Part shown: piece by piece, positions 34,638 through 46,310 of the stretch | How the letters are laid out: each line of letters starts with the position of its first letter | Position numbering within the stretch: the first letter of the stretch is position 1 | Assembly: GCF_021462225.1 (NCBI RefSeq) | Contig: NC_061818.1 | Location: 16,699,462-16,763,461, forward strand | Source of the DNA: Girardinichthys multiradiatus | Lineage: Eukaryota; Chordata; Actinopteri; Cyprinodontiformes; Goodeidae | Reading direction: 5' to 3' | Length of the DNA: 64,000 bases | Notes under the pieces: generated by a model | The model's input: the letters and a program-made list of their open reading frames with translations, nothing else | Databases searched by the model: none | What the model was told of the DNA's origin: nothing | Position numbers and translations under genes: made by a program

Positions 34638-36618
34638 ATGGATTACTGTTGTAGCCCGCGAACCAAACGGAGACGAATTAAAGCGAGAGTTGCAAAGCAC
34701 TTGCTCATTTTAGAAAATTATGGTCTCAAAAATAGTGTGACTTCAAATCCAGCCCATGTCCCTGAAACAGAAAGCCAGGTTCATGTGGAAGAGTTGAATT
34801 TGCAGGCAACCCAATATGAAGATGACCAAGAATCTGATTGTGACATCCATTCCAGTCACAGCAATGAAGAAGTTGATTCTGACGACACTGTGCCTTGCAC
34901 TGATGTCAAAAAGAAGTTGGCTGATTGGGCAGCAAGTTGCAACATTTCACACAGTGCCCTTTCAGAACTATTACAAATGTTGGTGCAGTGCGGCTTGGAT
35001 TTACCAAAAGATCCAAGGACTCTATTATCAACTTTAAAAACATGTGACCTCAAAGACATTGGAGATGGGTGTTATCATCATTTTGGGGTATCAAATGCTC
35101 TGATTTTGCTGCTATCACAACATCAACCTTCAGCTGAGACTCTGACTCTTGGTGTTAACATTGATGGATTGCCCCTGTTCCGAAGCTCTAAAATGCAGTT
35201 ATGGCCTATTTTGACCAAAGTCAAAGAAATTCCCGGATGTAATGTTATTATTATTGGTCTGTATGCAGGTCCTACAAAGCCCAATTCTGTAGAGGAATAT
35301 CTTAAGGACTTCATCCAGGACCTGAAGCATATAACCCAGGAGGTTTTACAGTACAATGGAATGCATTACAATATTGCACTTCCAGATGCCTTCATATGTG
35401 ATGCCCCAGCCCGTGCCTTCCTAAAATGTATCAAGGGTCATTCGGGTTACAGTTCCTGTGAACACTGTACAGAGCATGGGGTTCACATGGACAACAGGGT
35501 TGTATTTCCTAATCTGGCCGCACCACTTAGAACAGATTTAGATTTTCAAAATATGGCAGATGAAGAGCACCATCGTGGTGTTTCCCCCTACAAGAGCTAG
35601 GCATAGGAATGGTGTCAAGCTTTGTTCTTGACTACATGCATTTAGTTTTCTTAGGAAACGTTCAAAAACTTGTGAGTCTGTGTATCAAAGGACCTTTATG
35701 ATGTCGGATTTCTGCAACCACCATCACAGTTATCTCCGGCCATTTGAAGCTAATTAGAGGACATCTCCCAAGGAATTTTGCTCGAAAGCCACGGTCACTT
35801 ATGGAATACAGTCAGTGGAAGGCCACTGAATTCAGACAATTTTTGTTATACACTGGCCCTGTGGTTCTTAAAGGACGTTTACCTACAAGACTGTATAAGA
35901 ACTTCATGTTGCTGTCTGTAGCAATAAGAATTCTACTCAGCCCAGCTTTGTGCATTGAATACTGTGATTATGCAGACAAACTGTTGAAATGTTGTGTGAC
36001 TAACTTTGAAAAGATTTATGGGACAGAGCACCTTGTGTACAACACACACTGTCTTATACATCTGGCTGATGATGCAAGAAGGTTTGGTCCCCTGGACAAT
36101 ATTTCATGTTTCCCTTTCGAAAATTATCTGGGCACATTAAAACAGCTGGTAAGAAGACCACAGTACCCTGTCCAACAAGTTGTACGGCGCTTAGGTGAAA
36201 AAACTAGCTGTCCTCCTCAGATCAAGAAAATGAGAAACAAGCCTCAGCCACCACATGTCTGTGGTCCAACTCTCTCAAACTATCCTCCTTGTGTACATTA
36301 CAAAAAGTATATATATGAGGGAAACATAATTTCTTGCTCTCAAGGCGACAACTGTTTTGATGTTGGGGGGGAAAAGTTGCTGTTGTGAGAAACATTGTGG
36401 AGTTTGCATCAGGAGAAATGTATGCTGTGTGTCAGTTTTATGAGAGACAAGGATGCTTTTACAATTATCCTATAGATTTTTCTTGCCTGGGGGTCAGAAA
36501 AGTGACAAAACTATCTGAAAGACTTCATAGTGTGCCTGTGACTGACTTGACAAAAAAAGTTGTGCTGCTTCCTGGACATGATAAAAATGTGGCTTTTCCT
36601 CTGTTACATGGCTGCTGA
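34638..36618 (+). pseudogene. tnp2/CACTA-like transposase with three breaks
   Basis: The protein would cut and move the transposon. A splice acceptor (TTTCAG) precedes the exon and the ATG is at 34638. Conserved blocks in order are NIDGLPLFRSSKMQLWPIL (about 35155-35210), YAGPTKPNSVEEYLKDF, FICDAPARAFLK and GHSGY-x-x-CEHC (about 35440-35470). After the first break come a DYMHLVFLG motif and a FENYLGTLK block near 36117-36143, which resembles plant DUF4218. The breaks are a frameshift at the C5 run 35584-35588, a TGA at 35699-35701 and a frameshift at the G7 run 36365-36371. Both frameshifts are in homopolymers, so they could be sequence errors. The superfamily call comes from tnp2-like motifs, and a relative of the CMC group is equally possible. 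Confidence 0.7.
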
Positions 36619-36767
36619 TTTACCTCATATGAACTTTGCAGCATGCCTCTCTTCAACATTGTGGAGTTCAGAGAGGAAGTGACAAATGAAGGAAGGGCTC
36701 TAATGGATATCATCCTATCGTGTTGGTTTACTGATGAGGACAAGACTGAGTGTTTTTGGCCAGTAGG

Positions 36768-38173
36768 CCTCAAACATAAATTTATTTTATTGGAATTTAA
36801 TGTGAAAGACCAATACAAAGTGGTATACAATTGTGAAGTGGAAAGACAATTATACATGGTTCATGGATTTTTTTTTTTTACAAAAAACTTAAAATGGCGG
36901 TGTGCAAAAGTATTCAGGCCCCCTGAGTCAATACTTTGTGGAGCCACCTTTTGCTGCCATTACAGTTGCAAGTCTTTAAGGTTATATCTCTCCCTGCTTT
37001 CCAAATCTAGTGACTGAAATTTTTGCCCATTCTTCTTTGCAAAACAGCTCAAGCTCAGTCAGATTAGATGGAGAGTGTTGGTGAACAGCAGTTTTCAGAT
37101 CTTGCCAAATATCCTCTATTGGGTTTATGTCTGGACTTTGACTGGGCCATTCTATCACATGAATATGTTTTGTTTTACACCATTCCATTGTAGTCCTGGC
37201 TTTATGTTTAGGCTCGTTGTCCTGCTGGAAAGTGAACCTCCGCCCCACTCTCAAGTCTTTTGCTGACTCCAACAGGGTTTCTTCCAAGATTGCCCTGTAT
37301 GTGGCTCCAACCATCTTCCCATCAACTCTGACCACCTTCCCTGTCCCTCCTGAAGAGAAGCAGTGTTTTACATTTTGGCCAAAAAGCTAAATTTTGCTCT
37401 CGTCTGACCAAAGCACCTTCTTCCACATGTTTGCTGTGTCCCCCTCATGGCTTCTGGCAAACGGGACTTCTTATGGTTTTCTTTTAACAATGTCTTTCTT
37501 CTTTCCACCACATTTGTGCAGTGCACGTCTAATAGTTGTCCTGTGGACAGATTCCCCCACCTTAGCAGTAGATCTCTGCAGTTCGTCCAAAGTCACCATG
37601 GGCCTCTTGACTGCATCTCTGGTCCGTGCTCTCCTTCTTGTCTTGGTAGGTTTCCAGTTATTCCATACTCTTTCCATTTCCAGATGATGGATTGAACAGT
37701 GCTCCGTGAGATGTTCAAAGCTTGGGAAATCTTTTCATAGCCTAAACCTGCTTTAAACTTCTCCATAACTTTATCCCTGACCTGTGGTGTGTTCCTTGGA
37801 CTTTATGATGCTGTTTGCTCCCCAATATTCTCTTAACCAACTTCTGAGGCCGTCACGGAGTAGCTGTATTTGGACTGAGATTAGATGACATACAGGTGGG
37901 TTCTATTTAGTCATTAGCAATCATCAGGCAACTTCTGAAGGTAATTGTTTGCACTCAGAGTAAAGGGGGCTGAATACTTTTGCACACCGCACGTTTCAGT
38001 TTTTTATTTGTAAAAAACAAAATCATGTATAATTTTCTTTCCACTTCTCAACTCTATACCACTTTGTGTTGGTCTTTCAAATAAAATTCCAATAAAAGTT
38101 AATTATGTTTGTGGTTTTAATGTGGCAATATGTGGAAAAGTTCAAGGGATATGAATACTTTTACAACCCACTG
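36768..38173 (-). mobile_element. Tc1-like element with ~200-bp inverted repeats
   Basis: The right arm is intact and ends ccactg at 38173 before TA 38174-38175. Inverted repeats of about 200 bp (36770-36935 and 37985-38173) match in sequence, with inner repeats containing gtgcaaaagtattcag. The outermost ~60 bp of the left arm are missing. Such long IR/DR ends are known from Sleeping Beauty-type fish elements. It interrupts the DUF4806-like gene. Confidence 0.9.
36982..37677 (-). pseudogene. Tc1-like transposase (DD34E), broken
   Basis: The N-terminal part (37677-37471) carries an arginine-rich segment and a second helix-turn-helix-like TTIRRALHKCG. The C-terminal part (37335-36982) carries FQQDNEPKHKA and SPDINPIEDIW. 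The second Asp and the Glu are 34 residues apart, the standard Tc1 spacing. The stretch containing the first catalytic Asp (about 37340-37470) is not open in one frame, so this is a pseudogene. The contrast with the DD36E copies shows that at least two Tc1 lineages are present. Confidence 0.88.
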
Positions 38174-39243
38174 TAGGTTCATTAGCCCTGTTTATTTTTG
38201 GGAGTAGGAAGCTCCAGCTTTTTCAGCTTCAAGACTGATCCTGTTACCTAATAGGTCCATTTCGAGTTTTTAAGAATGTTACATATATACATACACGCAG
38301 GGTGGCATTACACTTGAACTTTAGTGAACATTAATGAGTCAGTAAATGCTTAAAAATAAAAAGCTTGCAAATCTTTGCATCATAGGCTACTGGCGTATAA
38401 CTGCTAATTTAAGTTTCTTTGACACAATCATTTAACTATTATGCTTAGAAAATCACGGAGGTTATTGAGACACTATGACTTTAAAATATTATGACGCACA
38501 CAGATCAAAACACACATGCACAGGTCTTCACACGCACACACAAATAATTTTGCACCAATAATGGCCCCATAGGCAATTAGTATTATTGTTTCAACAAATG
38601 GAAACAAAAACAGAAGGATGGAATGCTGGGTAATGCACAATCTTGTTCAAGTTGTTTAATTAGCAATATATTATTGTCTGTAGACCTAGTGCTGTCTTTA
38701 TAACATTTGAGCAACTTTTTTCTAACATGCTTTTTATCTGAAAATAGGCAAGTCCAGGCCCTTGAAACGAGTGAAGAGGACTCTGACACATGTTGCGATG
38801 ATGAGCTGCCACCTTCTCCACCCCTTGATTTTAGCAGCAATTTAAAACCATATAAGCCAGCTGTAAGAGTAACCAACCTTCATGCTTACCCAAGAAGCAC
38901 CAGTAATCCATCTAATGACTATAATGCCACGGCGACTGTGAAGAGCCCGAGTGCCACGGCGACTCTAAGAAGCCCGAGTGCCACCCCGTCTCATCAAGCC
39001 TCATCATGCTCAAACACTGCCAGGAGCGTTGGAGAAGCCATGTTTATTAAACTGATAACTTTAATTGAGGGAGTGAAGGAAACACAGAAAGTGCATGGCA
39101 AAATGCTCAATACTTTGCTTAAGCAAAGAGAAGCTTCAGTGTTGATCGAACTGCCTCAGGGAGCAGTGTTTCCATTAACAACAGTTGATGATGTCCAGAC
39201 CATGAATGAGAAGCTGTCAGACTCAGAGTTCATGTCAGGAGTT

Positions 39244-40391
39244 GTAAGTTCAAATCTTATTAGCTTTTTTTCTGCATTTGCACTTGCTTTTAGGATCTCT
39301 GTCAGTCACTTATTTAACAGCTGCTGGCTGCAAGGATCATCAGTCAGAAGCGTCACATATGTAGCATAACAGACCCATATATATTGCAGCGGTAAATGTT
39401 GCCAAAAAACATTGCTTAATGTTGCCATTGATAATGATGTTTCTGGCAACTAATTTCCCTGCCAGCTAGACCAAGTTTTTAATTAAGACTCGTCAACTAG
39501 TCTTGAAAGGGTGGGGGGTGAAGAGACACTCAGGGAACAAGTCCAAATTTAACAGTTTATCTTTTTATCCCAAGTGTACAAAACTGGTGAACAAATAAAA
39601 TGAAATTTTCCCAGTTTGCCACTGAAATACAGAGTATTTACATATTTATCATTGTACAAAACACCAGTTATCAGTTCACTGTTAGTGTAACAAACAGCAG
39701 TGGTGTGCAATTAAATCTGCTTCAACTGAAGATACATTTTATGTTAATGGAAATAAACATGTCACCATGATCAGATGAAAGATGTGAACACAACTGTTGA
39801 TAAAGCATAGCATGCCAGTGTTCTCGACGGTTTATTTCATTGGGAAAAAGTTGCTGTCAAGGCCCACTATGCTGTCATTCCACCAAAAGACATTTACTTT
39901 GAAAAACCTTAGTAAGTTGTTCGACGCAGAAATTCTAAATAAATTTTACAATGAGTAAAATGTATTTAGAATTTGTAAAATTTTTTCACATGGAAAAATA
40001 ATGAATGAAGACTCAATATGATTGATTGAAAATGATCCAAAAAGCGTTAAACACTTCTTACATTGTGCTGACAAGATTCACAAGTAATCTATGAAAGTTT
40101 TGAGATTAATTGGGATTTATAATTGTAATGTGTTGATGGTCCTCATTCTAAAATTTCGAGATGGTAAATTTTTGCGAGCAATACCAGTGATCTCGTTTAC
40201 CAGTAAACTATTAAAAACATCTTTCAGTGTTTACTTTGGAGGAAATTAAATGAGGCTATTTTAGAGTTTAATCTAGAATTAAATCATAGCAAAAAATGTT
40301 TCATAATGACGAATTCTAAAATACAAAATGGTAATAGTAGTAATCATCTAAGTGACAATGGACCTCTCTGTTTTTCACCATATATTCTTAG
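39244..40391 (+). other. Intron of the DUF4806-like gene
   Basis: GTAAGT donor at 39244 and TTCTTAG acceptor ending 40391. No gene is seen inside. Confidence 0.7.
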
Positions 40392-40551
40392 GTCATCATG
40401 GTTGAAGAAATAGGAGGTGCTTCGGTAGACGATGCCACCCGAAGAATGATGTCATATATAATGTCACCTGACCTGGCACTGGAATACAACCTCTGCGGGC
40501 GTCATGGGAAGAGGCCCTTCAGGGAGCTTCGTCTTTTTGACCTCATTTATG

Positions 40552-41224
40552 GTAATTTCACAGACATTGGGACAGCACAATCACACTACCAAACAAAAAC
40601 TCACTCTGCCAGATCACACAATTCAGACATTTCAATAGAATCCCAGATAGATGGGGTCAGCCATACTTTTGACCTAGTCTTGTTAACCATTATCTAGTTG
40701 CAGTATAACTAAAAATATATTATACCACAGTTTTACCAAGAAAATTCCTTAAATTTAAATATTTACTTTTAAATGTTGTGGAATATTTGTTTTTATCCAA
40801 AGATTTTTTTTTTTTTTATCTTATCTGAATGTATTTTCTTCATGGATTAAAATACTTGTATTGAATTACTTAAACCTAGAAAGTTCAAAAATAGTTGGAT
40901 AGGGTACCATAAACTGTTACTGTGACTTCAAATGGTAGTTATGGTATTCAATCTTATGATGCATGTCAAAAGTATCTTTTTTCATTAAAACCTACATGGA
41001 ACTTTTCATGTAATGAATTCCGTGCAGTTGCATTTTGTTTATTGCTCCGTTTATTTAGGAGAAGAGATAATTTATTGGTCAAGTACAATATTTTCCAGAC
41101 TATGAAGTCACTCCAGAGTATAAATTGCTTCAGTCAAAAAATGCACCAATGCAACATTTATTTTTGAAATTTATTCCACAAAACAACTTAGAAATTCTAA
41201 GTTGACCCTTCCATTTATTTCCAG
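40552..41224 (+). other. Last intron of the DUF4806-like gene
   Basis: GTAATT donor and TTTCCAG acceptor. AT-rich, with no recognisable gene. Confidence 0.7.
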
Positions 41225-41639
41225 GAGCACTGAAGACGAACATCCTAACAAAGGACATCAACAAGAAGGATGCAGAGAAGGCTCTTTCAAAATGGTTCAC
41301 TGGTACTCGTGACAGAGGAGGGAAATGGGCGTTGCGAACACAGCGGGAGCTCACTAAACGGGGTGAAACACTGGCCCTTCAGTCCCAAGATCAAACACAA
41401 ATCGAATACTGATTCTGCAAGTAAAAGTTTCATAACTCAGAGGATTCAGCCCATAACACATTCACAGTTCAATATTCAAACAGTAACATGGTATGGTTAG
41501 TTTTTATAGAGGAAACATTGGATATTAAACTTGTTTGTCTCATTTACAGCTGTGTTTTGTATTTTTTATGTTGTAAATTAAGCAACATTTTAAAATGCAG
41601 TATTTTATATTTTTGCCAGTGTTTCATTTTAAGACTTGA

Positions 41640-42030
41640 CTTTCATAGAGACCCACATGTAGAGCCATATGGGAAATTGTTGTCAAATCAACTTGGAAGC
41701 TGTTTTAAGGTCCTGTTGGTGCCCTATTAAGGCTCAGTGAGATTTATTTTTCCCAGGCAGTAATATGGGGTCTATGTGGGTCTTAGACAAATTGCCCAGA
41801 TAGGCACCATGTAAAGCCTGGGTAGATCCCACTTGGGCCCCATACAAGATCCAGTGGGTCCATTTCTGCAGGCAGAGCTGAGGCCAACATGGGTCCCAAA
41901 TGAATTGCCCAGAAAGGTCCCATGTTAAGCCCAGGTAGATCCCACATGAGGCCCACATGGGCAATACATGTGGGGGCCTCCATGAAACCCACGGACAAAC
42001 CCACTTGGAACCTATTTTCCAGCCCAAAAA
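41640..42030. repeat. Diverged tandem repeats related to the 30-kb array
   Basis: Two diverged units of about 113 bp start near 41791 and 41904, sharing attgcccaga-x-aggyrccatgt and gtagatccca. They are rich in cccacatgggc-like words like the array at 29.9-30.56 kb. Reading frames here are composed of the repeat. Confidence 0.75.
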
Positions 42031-42128
42031 CTTTTTAGTTTCACTGCAAAGTGGGCTACCCTTGCTGCAAGTAACTCTGACTGTATCGTTCTTACCTCTG
42101 AGTTGACTAAATAATACCTAACATTTAT

Positions 42129-42146
42129 TGGTCCTTCGAAGCCGGA
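42129..42146 (+). other. Retroviral primer-binding site, tRNA-Tyr type
   Basis: The sequence tggtccttcgaagccgga is complementary to the 3' end of tRNA-Tyr apart from one extra A. It lies 5 bp after an LTR-like end (taaca at about 42119-42123). Minus-strand cDNA synthesis would start here. No LTR sequence upstream could be matched to the 3' LTR at 48.1 kb. Confidence 0.72.
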
Positions 42147-42399
42147 TTAATTCAATAACCTTATTTCTCTTTGCTTTAACAGTGACTCTGGGATCCGTGG
42201 GGGAAGCCTGACGTCGAGCGAAGCACCGCTGCACAGCCTCCATTAGCCGGAGTGGCTGAAAGTCCCGGTGTGTGTGAATTCACACCTGGCCAGTGGGTTA
42301 TCGCCTTCCTCGGCGCGGGGTGACTCTCACAGGGTCCAGAGAGTCACCAAGAAGTCAACTCCGAGGTGAGACAGTTTTAAAATACAGTTCATAGGAAAA

Positions 42400-43137
42400 G
42401 TACTTAACAGTCATTGGTAGTGCGTCGCCGGTAAGGACGCTGCATTAGGATGGTTTTATTCCACCATGAAAGGAATAGTGACAAATTTGGTACAATCCCG
42501 CCGTGAAGGGGATTAAAGAAAACGACTGAGGATTATTCCCCTGCGAGGGAATAGAGTAAGCGCTATATAAATAAAAGAAGAAAAGTACTTAAAAGTCGTT
42601 GGTAGTGCGTCGCCGGTAAGGACGCTGCATTGGGATGGTTTTATTCCACCATGAAAGGAATAGTGACAAATTAAGGTAGGGCCCCGCCAAGAAGGGGGCC
42701 AAATAAAACGACTAAGGGTTATTCTCCTGAGAGGGAATAGAGTAAGCGCTATATAAATAAAAGAAGAAAAGTACTTAAAGTCGTTGGTAGTGCGTCGCCG
42801 GTAAGGACGCTGCATTGGGATGGTTTTATTCCACCATGAAAGGAATAGTGACAAATTAAGGTAGGGCCCCGCCAAGAAGGGGGCCAAATAAAACGACTAA
42901 GGGTTATTCTCCTGAGAGGGAATAGAGTAAGCGCTATATAAATAAAAGAAGAAAAGTACTTAAAAGTCGTTGGTAGTGCGTCGCCGGTAAGGACGCTGCA
43001 TTGGGATGGTTTTATTCCACCATGAAAGGAATAGTGACAAATTAAGGTAGGGCCCCGCCAAGAAGGGGGCCAAATAAAACGACTAAGGGTTATTCCCCTG
43101 TGAGGGAATAGAATAAGCACTATAAAAGTAAAAAGAA
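42400..43137 (+). repeat. Four ~185-bp tandem repeats in a retroviral leader
   Basis: Units start at 42400, 42585, 42771 and 42956. Units 2-4 are nearly identical; the first is more diverged. Each has gtgcgtcgccggtaaggacg, an attccaccatgaaaggaat inverted motif and cgctatataaata. They lie between the primer-binding site and the Gag start. Minus-strand ORFs here are translations of the repeat. Confidence 0.93.
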
Positions 43138-43351
43138 CGGAGTAAATTGAGCTCATAAAATAACACCAAGTTAACTTAGAAAAATTACAAGGTACCTGAA
43201 ACTAACTGTGTGACTGTGTTGTGTGTGTATGGAGGACTAAGCATTTTAATAGAATCATAGCAGGATTCTGCTAGTCCTGTGTTTTCTTTTGCCCAGATTA
43301 AAACTACGTACTGGTGACTTTGGACATTCAGGTCGGATTTCATTCCAGAAA

Positions 43352-43395
43352 ATTAACACCGCTGCGAATTAGTCGCAGTAGAAGGCCGTGTTAAT
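43352..43395 (+). promoter_or_regulatory. Two-tier RNA stem-loop in the leader
   Basis: An outer 8-bp stem (attaacac 43352-43359 with gtgttaat 43388-43395) encloses an inner 6-bp stem (ctgcga 43362-43367 with tcgcag 43373-43378) and a 5-base loop. It lies 78 bp before the Gag start, where retroviral packaging signals usually sit. Function is inferred from position. Confidence 0.5.
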
Positions 43396-43472
43396 GTCCT
43401 CTCCTTAAAGTCTCATGCCAGTGACCTTTTATCTGGGACATTTATACTATAATTAAACTAACATAAATCATA

Positions 43473-43900
43473 ATGGGGAAGAAACTAAGTAAACTAATTG
43501 ACTTAGAAGGGGAGGTAAAGTTTATGGAGAACTATGTAAAAGGAGCAGGTATGATCTGTCATAGATGGAATAAAAAATAAAAAACATGGGTTTTTGGGCA
43601 AATTAGATACAAAGGATGTCTTAAAATTACAAGGGGATCTAAAATTAGAAATAATGAAAACTAAAAAGAGAAAAATAACAAAGAACAATGGGGAAAGAAC
43701 AGAGAAAAATCTCTGATTTAACAGAAATATGTACACGATGGCATAAAAATACGGATTTTCAGGTAACTTAATTATCACTGAAATCCTAAAACTACACGGG
43801 GATCTTAAACTGGAGATTATGCATTCAAAAGATTCAAGAGACAATAAAAAACCTTGCCAGATTATAATTTCAAAGCGGACCTTTCAGTCCCTGAAAGTAC
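43473..43900 (+). pseudogene. Retroviral Gag N-terminus, decayed
   Basis: The ATG at 43473 opens a frame starting MGKKLSK, which fits the MGxxxS N-myristoylation signal that sends Gag to the membrane. It stops after 35 codons (TAA 43578-43580). Two diverged copies of one block (tagatggaataaaaa...aaggggatctaaaattaga and acgatggcataaaaa...acggggatcttaaactgga) follow about 180 bp apart. This suggests an old duplication in the matrix region. Downstream frames are broken. Confidence 0.6.
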
Positions 43901-46070
43901 ACAGTTGATAAACAGATTAAAACAAAAAGATGAATTAAAAAAAAAAAACAATAAGTGCAGCTTTTAACTGACATAGACATAATACTGATGCCTTAAGAAA
44001 AGCACAGAAAAAAACTTTCAGCTTAACTGAAAACAAATAAAGGGGGGCGGACTGCCACCCATCCCAGGTTAGAATACCAAGGTAGCCCCAAATTATAAAG
44101 ACTAAGAGATGGTTTTAGAGGACGTGGTAAAATAAGTTAAAAGAGGAGGTGACAATGTGGACAACATGGAAACTGTCCAACTGGACAACCCAGTGAACAA
44201 TGACTAGAGTTGTTAAAGAAGTAATCTGAAAGTAAAAGATTTTGTAGGCAAGCATTAGTGAGAAACAAGTGCTTTAAAAATCATTCTATGGTGTTATACT
44301 ACCAACAATATCATGATAAAATGCAAAAGATTCATTTTACAGGGAAATAATTCCATATTTGGCTCAGATTGTGTGCATTCTTGATTTTTCCTCTTTGAGA
44401 GAAGTTAAATTTCAGCTCTGTGAAACGACCTTGACAAAGAGATGCAGCTGCCTGAAAACAAAGATAAAACTTCAGCAAACAGCAGAAGTCTGTCTCTGCT
44501 GAAAGGTCTGAAAATAAAATTGTAACTCTACCCTGCATGTGTCAAACTCAAGGTCCGCGGGCCAAAACCGGACCCCAGAAGTTTAGTGATTCTTTAGAAG
44601 TTGAGCCTTTTAATATGGTGATTGTGTGCTTGAATGTTATTTTGTCAATCAATAAGCAGTTTTGTTTACATTCTGCCACAATCTGCCTTTTGAAAATGTT
44701 TTGAATCTTGCTCTTTATGTATAAAAAAAAAAAAGAAAAAGAAAAATTGGCTAAAGTCTGCAGACACAAAATGAACCTGGATTGAAGCTCTAACTAAGTT
44801 TATTTAATCTGAGATCCTCTCCAAATGCAACAGTATATGTCAGTCTACATGAGATACTAACAACTTCACCTACTGATATAATATAAAGATCTGATTGAAT
44901 ATGTGAAACAAACAATGATGAAAGTTTTTCAACAGGTGATGCTCATCCAGGAGGAAGACAGTGTTCCTAGGAAATGCAGCTCATTCATTAACAATCAATT
45001 TTTCTCCTATAGGTGAAAGTTTTGCTGACTAATCATAGGCTGGATCTATGAAACATTATGAGCACAGAACAAATGACCAAGGTTCTGACTGACTTATGAA
45101 CCTCACTGACCTGACAATGATAACATGACACCCAACAGATAACACCTTTAAGGTGGACCCACTAAGACCACCTTATTGATTCTTGGTGAATAAAAAAAAA
45201 AAGAATTGAAGCGTTCAAAACAGACCTAGTGGAAACAAAAGGGGTTATGAGGAAACAATGTGCATTTTAAGAATAATAGAAGTCAAATTATGTTCAAATT
45301 TTTGCAAATAAAATGACTCTGACAGAGAAATAAGTAAGTAGTGTGTGAATGTGTGTGAATGGGAATGACTGATTTCATTGTAATGCATCTTTGAGGGACC
45401 TTAAAAGCGCTAATAAAGGTCTGATGTTCTGATGATCTTTGCCAAATTTATATCTTAATAAGGTTTCCAGAATCTTTTTCGAAAAATCATATAAAGATAT
45501 CAAAGGTTCTACCTGTATTGAAAATACTGATAACCATAAGAAAGTTCATAGATCCGTCTTCAATTTTTCCTAATTCTTTTACAAACAGGTTATTTAAACT
45601 TTCATGTGGCCAAATGTCTGTATTTGACTTTCTGTTTTTGTGAAATAAATGTCTGTTTCATGTTATGTAAAAATTAGAGTCCTCAACATTACCATAATAA
45701 TATTAAGTCAGTTCTCTATGGTAAAACAAAAAGATTTTAACAGACGTTTAGACTTTTTCCAGTCAGGTTCAAAATGATTGAATTAGACTCAAACTTAACA
45801 TAAGATTAAATGAACCGTAACAGAATTACTGGACTGGACTGAAATAGAGAAAACTTGAGTTAATTGAAACAAACTTTAGTTACTTGAACTAAATACAAAG
45901 CTGACTGAAACTGTATGTTGTATCTATAAAACTGGGTAAGATAAACTAAGATTATAAAATATAATATGCCCTTCATTTTTTGTGTTCATCAGTGACTGAG
46001 TTTTTATTTTTTATTTTTAATAAGAACTAAACCAAGCATTATTTATAATAATAGCAACTACCAAAAATAT
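43901..46070. other. No recognised gene; expected pol region is missing
   Basis: If the Gag start and the env at 46.3 kb belonged to one provirus, pol should lie here. I find no protease, RT or integrase motif. A 44.53-kb stretch (gtgtcaaactcaaggtccgcgggcc) resembles a fish repeat that I cannot name with confidence. Sequence ends in an assembly gap. Confidence 0.5.
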
Positions 46071-46310
46071 NNNNNNNNNNNNNNNNNNNNNNNNNNNNNN
46101 NNNNNNNNNNNNNNNNNNNNNNNNNNNNNNNNNNNNNNNNNNNNNNNNNNNNNNNNNNNNNNNNNNNNNNNNNNNNNNNNNNNNNNNNNNNNNNNNNNNN
46201 NNNNNNNNNNNNNNNNNNNNNNNNNNNNNNNNNNNNNNNNNNNNNNNNNNNNNNNNNNNNNNNNNNNNNNNNNNNNNNNNNNNNNNNNNNNNNNNNNNNN
46301 NNNNNNNNNN
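46071..46310. other. Assembly gap (240 Ns)
   Basis: All bases are N. The 5' end of the env frame is hidden in it. Confidence 1.

Larger units (their letters stand above)
36643..41412 (+). pseudogene. DUF4806-like transposon second gene, spliced, split by Tc1
   Basis: A spliced gene in the same orientation, 25 bp after the transposase. The first exon begins at about 36643 (FNIVEFREE) and is cut at about 36768 by a Tc1 insertion. Later exons are 38748-39243, 40392-40551 and 41225-41412. They join in frame with AG/GT borders and end in TGA at 41410-41412. The C-terminal part has the pattern of DUF4806: GG-x-x-x-DDATRRMM, LALEYNLCGRHGKRPF. DUF4806 proteins are known to me from transposon-like loci; their molecular role is not established. 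A short duplication (kSPSATAT) occurs at about 38940-38985. The downstream exons look undamaged, so the Tc1 insertion may be the main lesion. Confidence 0.65.

Noticed and set aside
42030..42060. cactg near 42044 as a CACTA terminal end
   Set aside because: It is in the wrong orientation for a right end, and no matching left end was found.
42513..43156. Minus-strand ORFs with a repeated FIYIALTLFP-type peptide
   Set aside because: They are translations of the 185-bp leader repeats on the strand opposite to the retroviral leader; no start or promoter supports them.
44525..44600. Sequence reading gtgtcaaactcaaggtccgcgggcc
   Set aside because: It resembles a widespread vertebrate interspersed repeat end, but no partner end was found, so no element is called.
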